The notes: generated by a model from the sequence alone, not told the origin. Shown: positions 1 through 9,134, counted from the first letter of the stretch. The stretch is 64,000 nt of DNA from Limihaloglobus sulfuriphilus (GCF_001999965.1 NZ_CP019646.1:1612001-1676000); one strand, 5' to 3'. Program-made: numbers and translations.

Positions 1-1
1 C

Positions 2-817
2 GGCGGTCCGCTGCTTAATATAAACGGCGAGCTTATCGGGATAAACACCGCTGTCAGTGCCGGCGCCCAGAATATAGGTTTTGCCATTCCAATCGATACT
101 ATCGCCAACAGTCTGGCAAAGATGCTCATGCCTGAAGAACTCCGCCGGGTGAGACTGGGTATTGTAATCGGCAGGATGACAACCCGCGACGGTCTCAAAG
201 GCCTTAATGTAGAAGCTGTTAATGAAGATACCTCGGCAAGCCGCCAGGGCATAAGAGAAGGCGATATTATCACCGAAGTTGAAGGTAAGAAAGTAACCAG
301 TTTTCTTGATTTTTATGTAAGTATAATGGACAAGGAGATTGGCGAAGACTTCCATGTGAAGTACCACAAATCAAGCGAGCCTGCCGACAAAGAGCACCAC
401 GCCACGCTGACGCTGCAGCCAAGGCCGATTCCTGACGGAGTTAAAATAGCACAGAAATACTTCCAGATGGAAGTTTCTCCTCTTGACGATGATGTTGCCA
501 GAGAGTTTGAATTTGCACAAAGCTATCCGGTGCTTATAATTACAGATATTGCAGAAAAAGGTGTCGCAGAAGAGACCGGGCTGCAGATCGGAGATATAAT
601 TCTCCAGGTCAACAGCCATCCTGTAAGCAGCGTCAAGGATTTCTCGCTGGCGTTAGAATTCCTCCACGAAGACGATGTCGTAGAGCTTAGAATCCTGCGG
701 ATTGGTGCAAGAGGGCCATACAGCTACCAAAGGCAGTATATGGTAAAGATGAAGGCGAAAATTCGCGAAGATACAAAACTTAACCGGAAATTCAAGTTTG
801 AGGGAAAGACGATCTGA
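2..817 (+). CDS. HtrA/DegP-like serine protease, 5' truncated by the window edge
   Basis: The reading frame is open from base 2. It begins inside the protease domain at the GGPLLN segment that follows the catalytic serine in the GNSGGP motif of the trypsin-like HtrA family. The motif itself lies off the window. Two PDZ-like domains follow: the first around LNVEAVNEDTSASRQGIREG, the second around VLIITDIAEKGVAEETGLQ. Each carries the usual 'G-I/L-x-x-G-D-I-I' loop (GIREGDIITEV and GLQIGDIILQV). HtrA proteins degrade or refold damaged proteins in the periplasm. Two C-terminal PDZ domains fit a DegP/DegQ-type layout, but the catalytic His and Asp cannot be checked. folP starts 23 bp after the stop on the same strand, so co-transcription is plausible. 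Any internal ATG is unlikely to be the true start. Confidence 0.85.
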   Translation, partial: GGPLLNINGELIGINTAVSAGAQNIGFAIPIDTIANSLAKMLMPEELRRVRLGIVIGRMTTRDGLKGLNVEAVNEDTSASRQGIREGDIITEVEGKKVTSFLDFYVSIMDKEIGEDFHVKYHKSSEPADKEHHATLTLQPRPIPDGVKIAQKYFQMEVSPLDDDVAREFEFAQSYPVLIITDIAEKGVAEETGLQIGDIILQVNSHPVSSVKDFSLALEFLHEDDVVELRILRIGARGPYSYQRQYMVKMKAKIREDTKLNRKFKFEGKTI

Positions 818-840
818 CAATACTTGTCTGTGAACTAAAA

Positions 841-1674
841 ATGGCAGGAAAGACTAATCAAATCGGTTGTACTCTCGACTATACAGACAAGCCTCTGATA
901 ATGGGCATAGTCAATGTCACGCCGGACTCTTTCAGTGACGGCGGGGACAACTTCTGCGCTGAGACCGCCGCGGCAACCGCCCTTTCAATGGAATCCGCAG
1001 GTGCTGATATTATTGATATCGGCGCAGAATCAACCCGCCCAGGCTCCGAACCAGTAACTGAAGATGAACAGCTCCGCAGAGCGATTCCGGTCATCTCGGG
1101 GCTTAAAGACAGGCTGGGAATACCCATAAGCATCGACACTTGCAGTGCCGTTGTGGCCCGTGAATGCCTCGAAGCAGGAGCAGCAATTATAAATGACATT
1201 TCCGGCGGCAGCGACCCCGAGATGTTTCGGCTTGCAGCGGAAATAAACTGCCCAATCGTGATAATGCATATGCAGGGTATGCCCAAAACCATGCAGAAAA
1301 ACCCCCGTTACGAAGACGTTGTCAGCGAGGTGCTTGGATATCTACTCGGCCGGGCGTTAGATGCGGAATCGGCGGGCGTAAACAAAGATAATATAATAAT
1401 CGACCCGGGTATAGGTTTCGGCAAATCGCTTGAACACAATATAGCTCTGCTCAAAGGCCTGCACTGCTTTACCGGCAGCACATACCGCGTCTTGCTCGGG
1501 GCGAGCAGAAAATCTTTCATCGGCACCGTTACCGGCGAAACAAACCCCAAAAAGCGGCTTGCGGGAACTCTTGTAACCACGGCGGCCGCTGTATGTGCCG
1601 GAGTAGATATTATTCGGGTACATGATGTAGCCGATAACGCCGCGGCAGTGAAAATAGCCAAATTGATACTATAG
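841..1674 (+). CDS. folP: Dihydropteroate synthase
   Basis: This protein of 277 residues is a full-length dihydropteroate synthase. The enzyme condenses 6-hydroxymethyl-dihydropterin pyrophosphate with p-aminobenzoate in folate synthesis. Family motifs appear in order along a TIM barrel: MGIVNVTPDSFSDGG near residue 20, DIGAESTRPGS near 60, SIDT near 97, NDISGG near 118, MHMQGMP near 140, DPGIGFGK near 185, GASRKSF near 220 and the C-terminal RVHDV. All pterin and sulfonamide-site motifs look intact. It lies 23 bp after the HtrA gene and 18 bp before the photolyase gene on the same strand. The ATG at 841 puts the first motif at the usual distance from the N terminus. Confidence 0.95.
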   Translation: MAGKTNQIGCTLDYTDKPLIMGIVNVTPDSFSDGGDNFCAETAAATALSMESAGADIIDIGAESTRPGSEPVTEDEQLRRAIPVISGLKDRLGIPISIDTCSAVVARECLEAGAAIINDISGGSDPEMFRLAAEINCPIVIMHMQGMPKTMQKNPRYEDVVSEVLGYLLGRALDAESAGVNKDNIIIDPGIGFGKSLEHNIALLKGLHCFTGSTYRVLLGASRKSFIGTVTGETNPKKRLAGTLVTTAAAVCAGVDIIRVHDVADNAAAVKIAKLIL

Positions 1675-1692
1675 ATTCTGGAAAACAATCTC

Positions 1693-3042
1693 ATGACCGA
1701 AAAGGAAAGATTAACGCCGCTCAACACAAAAGACGCTAATGCCGGCGGAGATTATGTGCTTTACTGGATGCAGGCATCTCAAAGAGCCGCGTTCAACCCG
1801 GCCCTGCAACACGCCATTGAAAGAGCTAACAGTCATAAAAAACCGCTGTTTGTTGTCTTCTGTCTTGTTGAGGACTTTCCCGATGCCGGTGCAAAGCATT
1901 ACCGCTTTATGCTGGAGGGGCTTCTGGAAACCGAAGAGATGCTCAGGAAACAGGGAATTAAATTTATCCTTACCCGCAGCGAACCGCCAGAGACGGTTTC
2001 CCGTTTGAGTGAATCTGCTGTGGAGATAATAACCGACAGGGGTTATCTGGCGATAGAGAGAAAGTGGCGGTCAAAACTCAAAAGAGACTGCCGGTGCCGA
2101 CTTACCGAAGTTGACGCAAACGTTGTTGTACCGGTTGAAGTTGCAAGCGGAAAGCAGGAATACTCCGCCGCGACAATACGCAAAAAGATAACTTCCAGGC
2201 TGGGGCAGTTTCTTGTAAAGCCGGAAACAACAGTTCCCGAGATCAGCTCTTTGTCCGTGCCGTTTGCCTTAAAACGCAGTAAAGACATCGGCAAACTGCT
2301 CGAAAGCAAAAGATACCAGAGAGAAACCGCCCCTGTGTTTCGCGGCGGATTCTCTGAAGCAAATAAACATTTGAAACACTTTATCAGTCATAATCTCACA
2401 GACTACGCGTCAAGCTCAAACGATCCGTCAAACGATATTCAATCGCGGCTTAGCCCATACCTGCATTTTGGGCAGATATCGCCTGTTTACATAGCGTTAG
2501 AAGTTAAAAACAGCCGCTCAAACAAGGACTCCATAGACAGTTATCTCGAACAGCTTATAGTCCGCAGAGAGCTGGCTTTTAATTTTGTCTGGTACAATAA
2601 GAACTATGACAAATACTCCTGCCTGCCGGCATGGGCACGGGCTTCTCTAAACAAACACAAAGAAGACAAAAGAGAGTATGTATATACCTATAAGCAGTTA
2701 GAAAACTCGCAAACTCATGATCCGTACTGGAATGCCGCGCAGAAAGAGCTGTTAAAAACCGGCAAGATGCACGGCTATATGCGTATGTACTGGGGCAAAA
2801 AGATAATCGAATGGACACGCTCGCCAAAGACGGCGTACAGAACTGCCTTAAAACTGAACAACAGCTATGAGCTTGACGGCCGCGACCCAAACGGTTTTAC
2901 CGGAGTAGCATGGTGTTTCGGCCTTCACGACCGGCCATGGACACAAAGAGATATCTTCGGAAATGTCAGGTACATGAACGCGGCAGGGCTGAAACGAAAA
3001 TTCGATATTGAAAAATATGTTGAAAGAGTTAATTCTTTATAG
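1693..3042 (+). CDS. phr: Class II deoxyribodipyrimidine (CPD) photolyase
   Basis: The 449-residue protein has the N-terminal Rossmann part (VLYWMQASQRAAFNPALQHA, the class II variant of the 'W-x-R-x-x-R' start) and a helical FAD domain. The C terminus carries the strongly conserved class II stretch MYWGKKIIEW followed by ELDGRDPNGFTGVAWCFG and RPWTQRDIFGNVRYM. Class II photolyases use light and FADH- to reverse cyclobutane pyrimidine dimers. Length and motif order match the family. The gene overlaps the convergent murJ stop by 6 bp (3037-3042), so the two genes end tail to tail with no room for a separate terminator. An antenna-pigment site could not be judged from the sequence. Confidence 0.92.
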   Translation: MTEKERLTPLNTKDANAGGDYVLYWMQASQRAAFNPALQHAIERANSHKKPLFVVFCLVEDFPDAGAKHYRFMLEGLLETEEMLRKQGIKFILTRSEPPETVSRLSESAVEIITDRGYLAIERKWRSKLKRDCRCRLTEVDANVVVPVEVASGKQEYSAATIRKKITSRLGQFLVKPETTVPEISSLSVPFALKRSKDIGKLLESKRYQRETAPVFRGGFSEANKHLKHFISHNLTDYASSSNDPSNDIQSRLSPYLHFGQISPVYIALEVKNSRSNKDSIDSYLEQLIVRRELAFNFVWYNKNYDKYSCLPAWARASLNKHKEDKREYVYTYKQLENSQTHDPYWNAAQKELLKTGKMHGYMRMYWGKKIIEWTRSPKTAYRTALKLNNSYELDGRDPNGFTGVAWCFGLHDRPWTQRDIFGNVRYMNAAGLKRKFDIEKYVERVNSL

Positions 3043-4629
3043 TTCGCTTTTGCCTGTAAGATACTTCAGCGACTCAACTCTCATCAGTTTTACCAACACC
3101 CAGTACACACCCGCAGAGAAGGGTATCACAGCCAGCAGCCTTATAATATCGCCGGCAATACTCTCGGCAATAAAATCCATTTTCCCCATAACAGCGGTAC
3201 CGGCTATAAGCATTGCCAGCGACGCTATCAGAATCCTGGCGGCTTCCGGACCGGTATCCCTCCAGATTTTCTCACGGACAGGTTCCTCTAACAGGTGCAG
3301 TAAAAGCAGTGATTGAACGTAGGCGGCGACAGACGTTGCCAGAGCAAATGCCTGTATATTCATAAACCAGACAAGCGTTATGTTAAGCATAAAGTTCACC
3401 AAAACCGCCAGCACCGCGGTCATCGCGGGTATTTTTGAGTTGAATCTCGAATAGTGAACCCTGGTAACTATCTGCTGCCAGAAAAAACCGGGCAGACCAA
3501 CAGAATAAAACAGCAGAGTATTCATTGTATCGATCGTATCGGAGCGGCTGAACTTATCACCATGCTCAAAAAGAAGTGAGATTAGCGGTCTGGAAACAAT
3601 TATAAGACCAGCAGCCGCCGGCATTGCGATAAGAATCGACATTCGCAACCCCTTTGATAGAGTGTTGCGCAGCTGCTGCAAATCTCCCGCGGCGGAAGCC
3701 CTGCTGAAAACAGGAAACACAGCCGTCGCAAGCGAAATACCGATAACCCCCAGCGGCAGCTGATAAAGCCGCTGAGCATAATAAAGGTATGAAACTGACC
3801 CACGCCAGAGCGGGTAGGTAACCTCTCTGCCCCAAAAGACAAAGGCCGCCCCCTTTATCTCGGAGCCGGACAGCAGCCACGCCAGAACATCATCAAGAAG
3901 TGTATTTATCTGTGTAGCCGTCAGACCGATAACCATCGGAGCGAACATTATCATTATTCGCCGGAATTCAGGGGTTTTAAACTCAAAAAGAGGCCGTATT
4001 ACGACCCGTTCACGTTTGAGAAACGGGATTAACATAGCCAACTGGACAACGCCGCCGGCAAGAACACTGAATGCCGCGAAATAAACCAGTTTTTCTGCCG
4101 CCGCACCCCAGAAATACCCCGGGATTACTATTGCGGATATAATCGCGATATTAAGAATCACCGGTGCCGCCGCCGGAGCCGCGAAATGTCCATGAACGTT
4201 CAATATTCCGCTCATCAACGCGGCAGTGCATATCATGACGGCATAAGGCAGCATTATTGCCGTAAGTGAGAATATCAGCGAATTTTCATCGGTTACACCG
4301 AAAAATACGCTGTACCCGCCCATACTCACCCACGCTGCCAGGACAAGAAGGCTGACCGAACCGGCAATTGCCGTTATAACACTACAAGCAAGTTTACGGG
4401 CCTGCTGTTGCGATTTATGGAGTGCGCTGCTGTAAACAGGAATAAACGAAGCGCTGGCGGCACCTTCTCCAAAAATCCGCCTGGCAAGGTTTGGAATTTT
4501 GAACGCTATGTACCACGCGTCAGAAAAGGCGGTAGCTCCGAAAAAGTACGCATAGCACATGTCGCGTATCATCCCAAGTACGCGGCTGAACATCGTAAAC
4601 GAAGCTATCTGTCTAAAACCTTTTATCAT
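3037..4629 (-). CDS. murJ: MurJ/MviN lipid II flippase
   Basis: This is a multi-pass membrane protein of about 530 residues with roughly fourteen hydrophobic segments. The N terminus has the MurJ hallmark IASFTMFSRVLGMIRD, then SDAWYIAFKIPN and RRIFGEGAASASFIPVY. MurJ moves the peptidoglycan precursor lipid II across the cytoplasmic membrane. The frame stays open to 4671, but the ATG at 4629 (MIKGFRQIAS) matches the family start, so I chose it. The gene lies 3' of comF on the same strand, about 59 bp downstream, and its stop overlaps the photolyase stop. Its presence argues that the host makes peptidoglycan precursors. Confidence 0.92.
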   Translation of the reverse strand: MIKGFRQIASFTMFSRVLGMIRDMCYAYFFGATAFSDAWYIAFKIPNLARRIFGEGAASASFIPVYSSALHKSQQQARKLACSVITAIAGSVSLLVLAAWVSMGGYSVFFGVTDENSLIFSLTAIMLPYAVMICTAALMSGILNVHGHFAAPAAAPVILNIAIISAIVIPGYFWGAAAEKLVYFAAFSVLAGGVVQLAMLIPFLKRERVVIRPLFEFKTPEFRRIMIMFAPMVIGLTATQINTLLDDVLAWLLSGSEIKGAAFVFWGREVTYPLWRGSVSYLYYAQRLYQLPLGVIGISLATAVFPVFSRASAAGDLQQLRNTLSKGLRMSILIAMPAAAGLIIVSRPLISLLFEHGDKFSRSDTIDTMNTLLFYSVGLPGFFWQQIVTRVHYSRFNSKIPAMTAVLAVLVNFMLNITLVWFMNIQAFALATSVAAYVQSLLLLHLLEEPVREKIWRDTGPEAARILIASLAMLIAGTAVMGKMDFIAESIAGDIIRLLAVIPFSAGVYWVLVKLMRVESLKYLTGKSEL

Positions 4630-4688
4630 AGCTGGATAGATTACCAGAAAAACCGGCCAATGCAACAGCAAGGATTAAAGGATTTTAC

Positions 4689-5495
4689 TCAATCCCAATA
4701 TTTTAAAGCTGTACCTGATTTGCGTGAGCTGCTGCCGCCCGCTGTCGCGGCGACCGCCGCCAGGACGCGCCTTGCGCCGGCTTGTTTAAGAACTTTCGCG
4801 CATTCGTCAAGCGTGGCGCCGCTGGTACGGACATCATCAATCAGACAGATGGTTTTATCCTGAACGCTGCTGGAATTGCGGATTTTGAAGGCATTTTTTA
4901 CATTTTTACGCCTTTGAGCAAAGCTCAAACCCGGCTGAGGCCGCGTACGCCGTGTACGGATGAGAAGATTCTTCGTCTTGGCGTCGAAATGCTTGATATT
5001 ACGGGCAATAAGAAATGATTGATTCCAGCCTCTGCTGATTCGCCTGGTCCAGTGCACCGGAACGGGAGCAAAAAAATCGATCTCTTCATCATTAAAACTG
5101 CCGAGCAGTGACGCGTCAATGTACTCGCCAAGCGTTACCGCAAGCTCAGAGCGGCCGGAGAATTTAAGCTGGAGAATCAGATTTTTTAGACAGCCCTGGT
5201 AATTTCCAACCCTTGCAACCCCGTCAAAATTGAAGTTTATCTTCGAGCAGAAATCACAACCCTGGGCAGACTCACTGTATTTATCGATATCAGAACCGCA
5301 TCGTTTGCAATAGTTTCTGGCCACTGAATCATTAAGATCCTGCCAGCAATCTCTGCACAGCTTTTCGTCCGGATCGTCAATACTGCACTCACAAGCCTGA
5401 CATAAAGGAGGCCATATAAGCGAAATAGCTGGTTTAGCTATGCTGTTTATTAGACCGTGAAACCTTTTAAAAAATCTCGAACCCCAAAAAGACAA
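4689..5495 (-). CDS. comF: ComF-family phosphoribosyltransferase-like protein
   Basis: The protein of 268 residues has an N-terminal zinc-finger region with paired cysteines (PLCQACEC, LCRDCW, YCKRCGSD, GCDFC). Next comes the ComF core (APVPVHWTRRISRGWNQSFLIA) and a PRPP-binding loop ICLIDDVRTSGATLDECA at about residue 215. ComF proteins are linked to DNA uptake in naturally competent bacteria, but their reaction is not settled, and in many genomes they occur away from competence genes, as here. It is transcribed toward murJ. No competence gene is visible in the window apart from pseudopilins of unknown role. Confidence 0.88.
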   Translation of the reverse strand: MSFWGSRFFKRFHGLINSIAKPAISLIWPPLCQACECSIDDPDEKLCRDCWQDLNDSVARNYCKRCGSDIDKYSESAQGCDFCSKINFNFDGVARVGNYQGCLKNLILQLKFSGRSELAVTLGEYIDASLLGSFNDEEIDFFAPVPVHWTRRISRGWNQSFLIARNIKHFDAKTKNLLIRTRRTRPQPGLSFAQRRKNVKNAFKIRNSSSVQDKTICLIDDVRTSGATLDECAKVLKQAGARRVLAAVAATAGGSSSRKSGTALKYWD

Positions 5496-5562
5496 ACCGG
5501 ACTACCCCATAAACCATTTAGTTAATGTAAAAAAAATAAAAAAAATGAAATTTTCCTGGTTT

Positions 5563-5973
5563 CTATTCGGAAGACCAGTTTCCGCTCTGGTCAAGTCTGA
5601 CTACTTTTGGCTTGCTTGGCATCGACTGACCGCTGTCGGCGTCATCGACATCACACTTAATCGTGTACGTCAATGGATCCATCTCAATACTCTCCAGAGA
5701 ATAATGGTCTTTAATAAAATATTTCCCGTTAAGGTCGCTCATCAGAAGACCAAGGCAATCCGGATTATCTAAATTTGGCTCTGTACCGCCTTCCCCGTGC
5801 TCCATGTGGTAAGTTCTTATTCCAGTTGCAATTATCCCCATAACCGTCTTAGCTTCACTCCACTTTGCAGCATCAACTCTGTCGCGATATATAGGCATTA
5901 CAACAGCCGCCAGTATCGAAACGATCAAAACGACAGTCATTAACTCTATCAATGTGAATGCTTTAAATCTCAT
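5563..5973 (-). CDS. Type IV pilin-like (pseudopilin) protein
   Basis: A short protein of about 136 residues starts with a class III signal, MRFKA followed by FTLIELMTVVLIVSILAAVV. A prepilin peptidase would cut before the phenylalanine and leave the E+5 residue in place. The -1 residue is Ala rather than the usual Gly. The start at 5973 is favoured because AGGAGAG lies 9 bases upstream of this ATG, whereas the longer GTG start at 5982 would overlap that site. The rest is a small globular domain rich in Asp and Gly (PNLDNPDCLGLLMSDL). It may belong to a type II secretion or pilus-like system encoded elsewhere. No assembly ATPase or peptidase is next to it. Confidence 0.8.
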   Translation of the reverse strand: MRFKAFTLIELMTVVLIVSILAAVVMPIYRDRVDAAKWSEAKTVMGIIATGIRTYHMEHGEGGTEPNLDNPDCLGLLMSDLNGKYFIKDHYSLESIEMDPLTYTIKCDVDDADSGQSMPSKPKVVRLDQSGNWSSE

Positions 5974-6212
5974 GCGCAACACTCTCCTGAATAAAACGTA
6001 TTGCTTTGTCCTTTTTTTGTGCTTTTTTTGCTATCTCTAAACCGTTGGTAATTATACCACAAAATTAGCAGCATTTCACTAAAAAAACTTCAGCCTTACA
6101 AAAACCGGAGCATTATACGACCTGAAAAATCAAGATATTCTCATTCAGTTACGGATAAAACGTCAGTAAAACATTTACAAATTACAAAAAAGTGGTTAAT
6201 ATTTGCCGCAAA

Positions 6213-7232
6213 ATGAACAACATAACAGGGAAAAAACTCTATATAGGCAGCATCAAACTTGAGATGCCGGTACTTATGGCACCGCTGAGCGGTTATACCG
6301 ACAGTGCAACCCGCTCAATACTCCGAAATTTCGGCGCGCCGCTGACATTTCCGGGAGTTATGCTGTCAAAATCAGCCGCAAACCCAAAAATTTTAAGGAA
6401 ACCTGAATATCAGCCTCAACCGTGCGAGAAGCCGGTAGGCGCACAGATTCTCGGTGCGGAACCGAAAATAATGGCGGAGGCGGCGGCCGGCCTTGAAAAG
6501 TCCGGTTTTGACCTTATAGACATAAACTTTGCCTGTCCGGCACCAAAGGTTCTCAGAAGAGGCCGCGGCGGGTATATGCTGCGTGACCCGCAATCTGTCC
6601 GGGAAGTCTTTCTGGCGGTACGAAATGCTATAAAGGTGCCTCTAACCGTAAAGCTGAGAATAGGTTATGGCGAAGGAGAAGAATCCCGCAGAGCTTTCTG
6701 GGAGATCATGGACTTTTTTGCGCAAAATCCGCCTGAACTGACCGTTATTCACGGGCGGACAACTCTGCAAAAATACGGCGGAAAGGCTGACTGGCACCTA
6801 ATTGCCGAGGCAAAAAAACGTTATCCCCATTTGAAAATTGCCGGCAGCGGCGATATTTTCAGTGTAGAAGACATCATCAGCCGACTGGAGCAGACCGGAA
6901 TAGACGGCATACTTGTTGCCCGTGGAGCCATAGGCAACCCCTGGATATTTCGTGATGCGGCGGCGGTTTTTCGCGGCGAAGCAAAACCCCAGCCGCCGAG
7001 CGTTCAAGAGCAGGGCCGCGTCATGATTGAACACGTATCATTGCTGAGAAAAGTATTTGACCCCTGTAAAAGCGTTCGTTACTTCAGGAAATTTTCAGCA
7101 AGATACTGTAAGCTGCACCCGCACCGCAAACGCCCCCAGACGGCACTCATGGCAGCTAAGAATATGGATGATTTTCTTTCTGCTATAAAAACACACTACG
7201 GCGTAGAACCGAACACAGACAGCGATTTATAA
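6213..7232 (+). CDS. dus: tRNA-dihydrouridine synthase (Dus/NifR3 family)
   Basis: This is an FMN-dependent TIM-barrel enzyme of about 340 residues that reduces uridines in the D-loop of tRNA. Visible motifs are VLMAPLSGYTDSATR near the N terminus, the catalytic-cysteine segment DINFACPAPKV, TVKLRIGYG, VIHGRTTLQKYGGKADW, a phosphate-binding GSGDI and GILVARGAIGNPWIF. The usual NxGCP motif reads NFACP, which keeps the Cys. A GTG start at 6192 is also possible, but the ATG at 6213 (MNNITGKK) places the first strand where the family has it. Neither start has a strong Shine-Dalgarno sequence. It is divergent from the pseudopilin gene, and the roughly 240-bp spacer must hold both promoters. Confidence 0.92.
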   Translation: MNNITGKKLYIGSIKLEMPVLMAPLSGYTDSATRSILRNFGAPLTFPGVMLSKSAANPKILRKPEYQPQPCEKPVGAQILGAEPKIMAEAAAGLEKSGFDLIDINFACPAPKVLRRGRGGYMLRDPQSVREVFLAVRNAIKVPLTVKLRIGYGEGEESRRAFWEIMDFFAQNPPELTVIHGRTTLQKYGGKADWHLIAEAKKRYPHLKIAGSGDIFSVEDIISRLEQTGIDGILVARGAIGNPWIFRDAAAVFRGEAKPQPPSVQEQGRVMIEHVSLLRKVFDPCKSVRYFRKFSARYCKLHPHRKRPQTALMAAKNMDDFLSAIKTHYGVEPNTDSDL

Positions 7233-7365
7233 GTGCTTTAGGCAAATATAATTATCAATAGATGCACAAAACTAATCAAACCAAACACACATCTCCAGCC
7301 AATGCCCTGAAATTTTCAGGAGAATAAATATTGACAAACTAACTTGCTTGCTGTTAAATAGATAT

Positions 7366-7510
7366 AAACAGCTCGCAACCCAATCTGTGGGCCTATATGC
7401 GGATTAAGCATCTATGCCGGCAGATTTTTATTTTCCGCGTGCCTGGCAGGTTAAGTCTTTATGCCTGCCAGGACAATAAAAAATTAAGGCCCTCACCACA
7501 GGGTCTTTTT
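7366..7510 (+). ncRNA. Candidate small structured RNA with its own promoter and terminator
   Basis: The 500 bp between dus and tRNA-Asp has no plausible gene. Within it, TTGACA at 7331-7336 is followed after 17 bp by TTAAAT at 7354-7359, a reasonable sigma70-type pair. Downstream is a perfect 9-bp hairpin (CCTGGCAGG 7442-7450 with CCTGCCAGG 7464-7472) and then a terminator-like hairpin. This looks like an independent transcript of about 145 nt. I could not match it to 6S RNA, SRP RNA or tmRNA consensus segments. It could also be an untranslated region or remnant. The identity is unknown. Confidence 0.35.
7488..7510 (+). terminator. Intrinsic terminator candidate
   Basis: GGCCCT (7488-7493) pairs with AGGGTC (7500-7505), including one G-U pair. 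The hairpin has a six-base loop and is followed directly by TTTTT. It would end the candidate RNA upstream or transcripts reading out of dus. Confidence 0.5.
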
Positions 7511-7686
7511 AGTTTTGTCTGCTCTCTTATAATTTAATCGGACTAAGAACCTATGGTATGTTAAATTTACTATTAAAATGCTGTAAATTGCGTTTAAATC
7601 AAAGGTGATAAACGCGATTATAAAAGGCTTCTATTAACAGGCTTACAATCGGTGAAACAAATTTTATTTTTTTAATAGAAAAGGTA

Positions 7687-7715
7687 TTGACACGATTGCA
7701 TGTTTTTCTTATCAT
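7687..7715 (+). promoter_or_regulatory. Sigma70-type promoter of tRNA-Asp
   Basis: TTGACA (7687-7692) and TATCAT (7710-7715) are separated by exactly 17 bp. The tRNA begins 18 bp after the -10 box. The -35 box is a perfect consensus match and the -10 box matches at five of six positions, as expected for a stable RNA gene. Confidence 0.8.
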
Positions 7716-7732
7716 TTGCAAACCTTTAGCGA

Positions 7733-7806
7733 GGGGCCGTAGCTCAATTGGTTAGAGCATCGGACTGTCGATCCGAAGGCTGAGGGTTCGAGTCCCTTCG
7801 GCCTCG
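7733..7806 (+). tRNA. tRNA-Asp (anticodon GTC)
   Basis: The sequence folds as a standard cloverleaf of 74 nt. The acceptor stem GGGGCCG pairs with CGGCCTC (one G-U pair), and the discriminator base is G73. The D-arm contains AGCTCAATTGGTTAGAGC. The anticodon loop CTGTCGA sits between TCGGA and TCCGA and gives GTC. The T-arm is GAGGG-TTCGAGT-CCCTT. CCA is not encoded. The 3' end faces a tyrosine integrase gene 57 bp away, so this tRNA is the likely attachment site of the adjoining island. Confidence 0.95.
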
Positions 7807-7812
7807 CTTCTT

Positions 7813-7854
7813 AAAGCCTTGTAAGTCAGTGACTTACGAGGCTTTTTCTTTTTT
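7813..7854 (+). terminator. Strong intrinsic terminator of tRNA-Asp
   Basis: AAAGCCTTGTAAGT pairs with ACTTACGAGGCTTT (one G-U pair) around a short loop, and TTTTTCTTTTTT follows. It begins 7 bp after the tRNA. On the opposite strand the hairpin lacks a U-tract, so it mainly serves the tRNA. Confidence 0.85.
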
Positions 7855-7863
7855 AGGCATGCC

Positions 7864-9051
7864 TTAAAAATCACCTGCGTGCCAAGTGCGTGCCAAAATG
7901 TCACCGAAGCCTTCAGTGACCGCATCACGTGCCCGACCAACCAAATTATCTTCAACCGCCAGATAAAACTGTTGGGTTGTCTCAAATTTGGCATGGCCGG
8001 CAATAGTCATCAGATCATACTTACTCAGACCTCTGGCAAGCATCCTGCTCAAACCAGTTCTTCGTAAGTCGTGAAACTCGCCTTTGTCAATGCCCGCCAA
8101 CGTCAAGATTCTCTTGAACTGACGGGTGAAATTGTTGATCACCTTGATTCTTGCCGAACTTAATGTCCAGCTACCTCGCTTGCGGAGTTTTTGGATATGA
8201 TCATATCGCTGCGGAGGCAAAAACACATAAGGATAACCTACTGGGCGTTCAGCCTGGAGCTGGATCAGTAATCTAATTGCCAAATCTGTTAGGGGCAGAA
8301 TTCGACAATCAGTATCTTTTACGTGCCACTCCCAGGTTTCTTCAGTATCTCGCTTAGGGCTAACCTCAATAGTTTTTTTCTCAAAATCAATGTCACTCCA
8401 AACGGTATTTAACAATTCACTCTTTCGCATTGCAGTTACCAACGCAATAGTGATCAACAAATCCCATTGTAATACAGATTTTTTCTGAATTTTACGAGAA
8501 GATTCTAAGATGTTGCTACATTCATCAGTAGTGTATACCCTTACCTTTTTCTTAGGTACCTTAGGGGACTTCACGTATTTCAAAGGATTATCATCAAGCT
8601 GTCCTCTCTGGACTGCCAGTTGGAAAAACCGTCTGATTTGACGTAGCTTTTTCGCGGTAGTTGCAGGACTATTACCTTCATCAAGGCAATTCTGAAGAAA
8701 AACTTCACCATGCCTATGCGTAACATTTTGATAATCTATATTACCTACTGCATTTATAAAATCATTCATAGATGCCCTGTATTCTACCTGAGTGCTTTCT
8801 CTTATCTGGCTTCCTGTGCGTAAAAGGCTGTTTTCCAAGAACTTACTAAGCTTCATTGATTCAGGTTCAATAATACCCATCCTCAATTCCTGCTCTTTAT
8901 GCGTTCGTTGGCGTTCAGCCTTCCGCCGGTTGGAATGTCCTAATGAAATCCGATGTCGTTTGTTAAATTCATCAAGATAATCTAAATAATATGTAAAACT
9001 CTGGCCATCACGAGATGACCTTGTTCGTAAATTTACCAATTGTTTGCTCAT
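7864..9051 (-). CDS. int: Tyrosine recombinase / phage-type integrase of the island
   Basis: The 395-residue protein has the three-part layout of tRNA-targeting integrases. An N-terminal arm-binding region (to about 65) is followed by a SAM-like core-binding domain (about 70-160, VEYRASMNDFINAVGNI) and a C-terminal catalytic domain. Catalytic residues can be read: R209 (TAMRKSELL), a likely K245, H328-x-x-R331 (FHDLRRTG), H353 (AGHAKFETT) and the nucleophile Y363 (QQFYLAV). All are present, so the enzyme may be active. Its 3' end points at the tRNA-Asp 3' end, the usual arrangement at attL. It lies downstream of the excisionase-like gene. Confidence 0.92.
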   Translation of the reverse strand: MSKQLVNLRTRSSRDGQSFTYYLDYLDEFNKRHRISLGHSNRRKAERQRTHKEQELRMGIIEPESMKLSKFLENSLLRTGSQIRESTQVEYRASMNDFINAVGNIDYQNVTHRHGEVFLQNCLDEGNSPATTAKKLRQIRRFFQLAVQRGQLDDNPLKYVKSPKVPKKKVRVYTTDECSNILESSRKIQKKSVLQWDLLITIALVTAMRKSELLNTVWSDIDFEKKTIEVSPKRDTEETWEWHVKDTDCRILPLTDLAIRLLIQLQAERPVGYPYVFLPPQRYDHIQKLRKRGSWTLSSARIKVINNFTRQFKRILTLAGIDKGEFHDLRRTGLSRMLARGLSKYDLMTIAGHAKFETTQQFYLAVEDNLVGRARDAVTEGFGDILARTWHAGDF

Positions 9052-9134
9052 AGCTTATCTCCTTTCTATCGAGCAACAACCGGTAAAACCGATCTGCCAG
9101 TCATTATACTCGACATAAGGTAGTAGCGCAAATC

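Noticed and set aside
7752-8003. An 83-residue minus-strand reading frame over the tRNA
   Set aside because: It is the antisense of tRNA-Asp and the end of int; such frames are a known annotation artefact.
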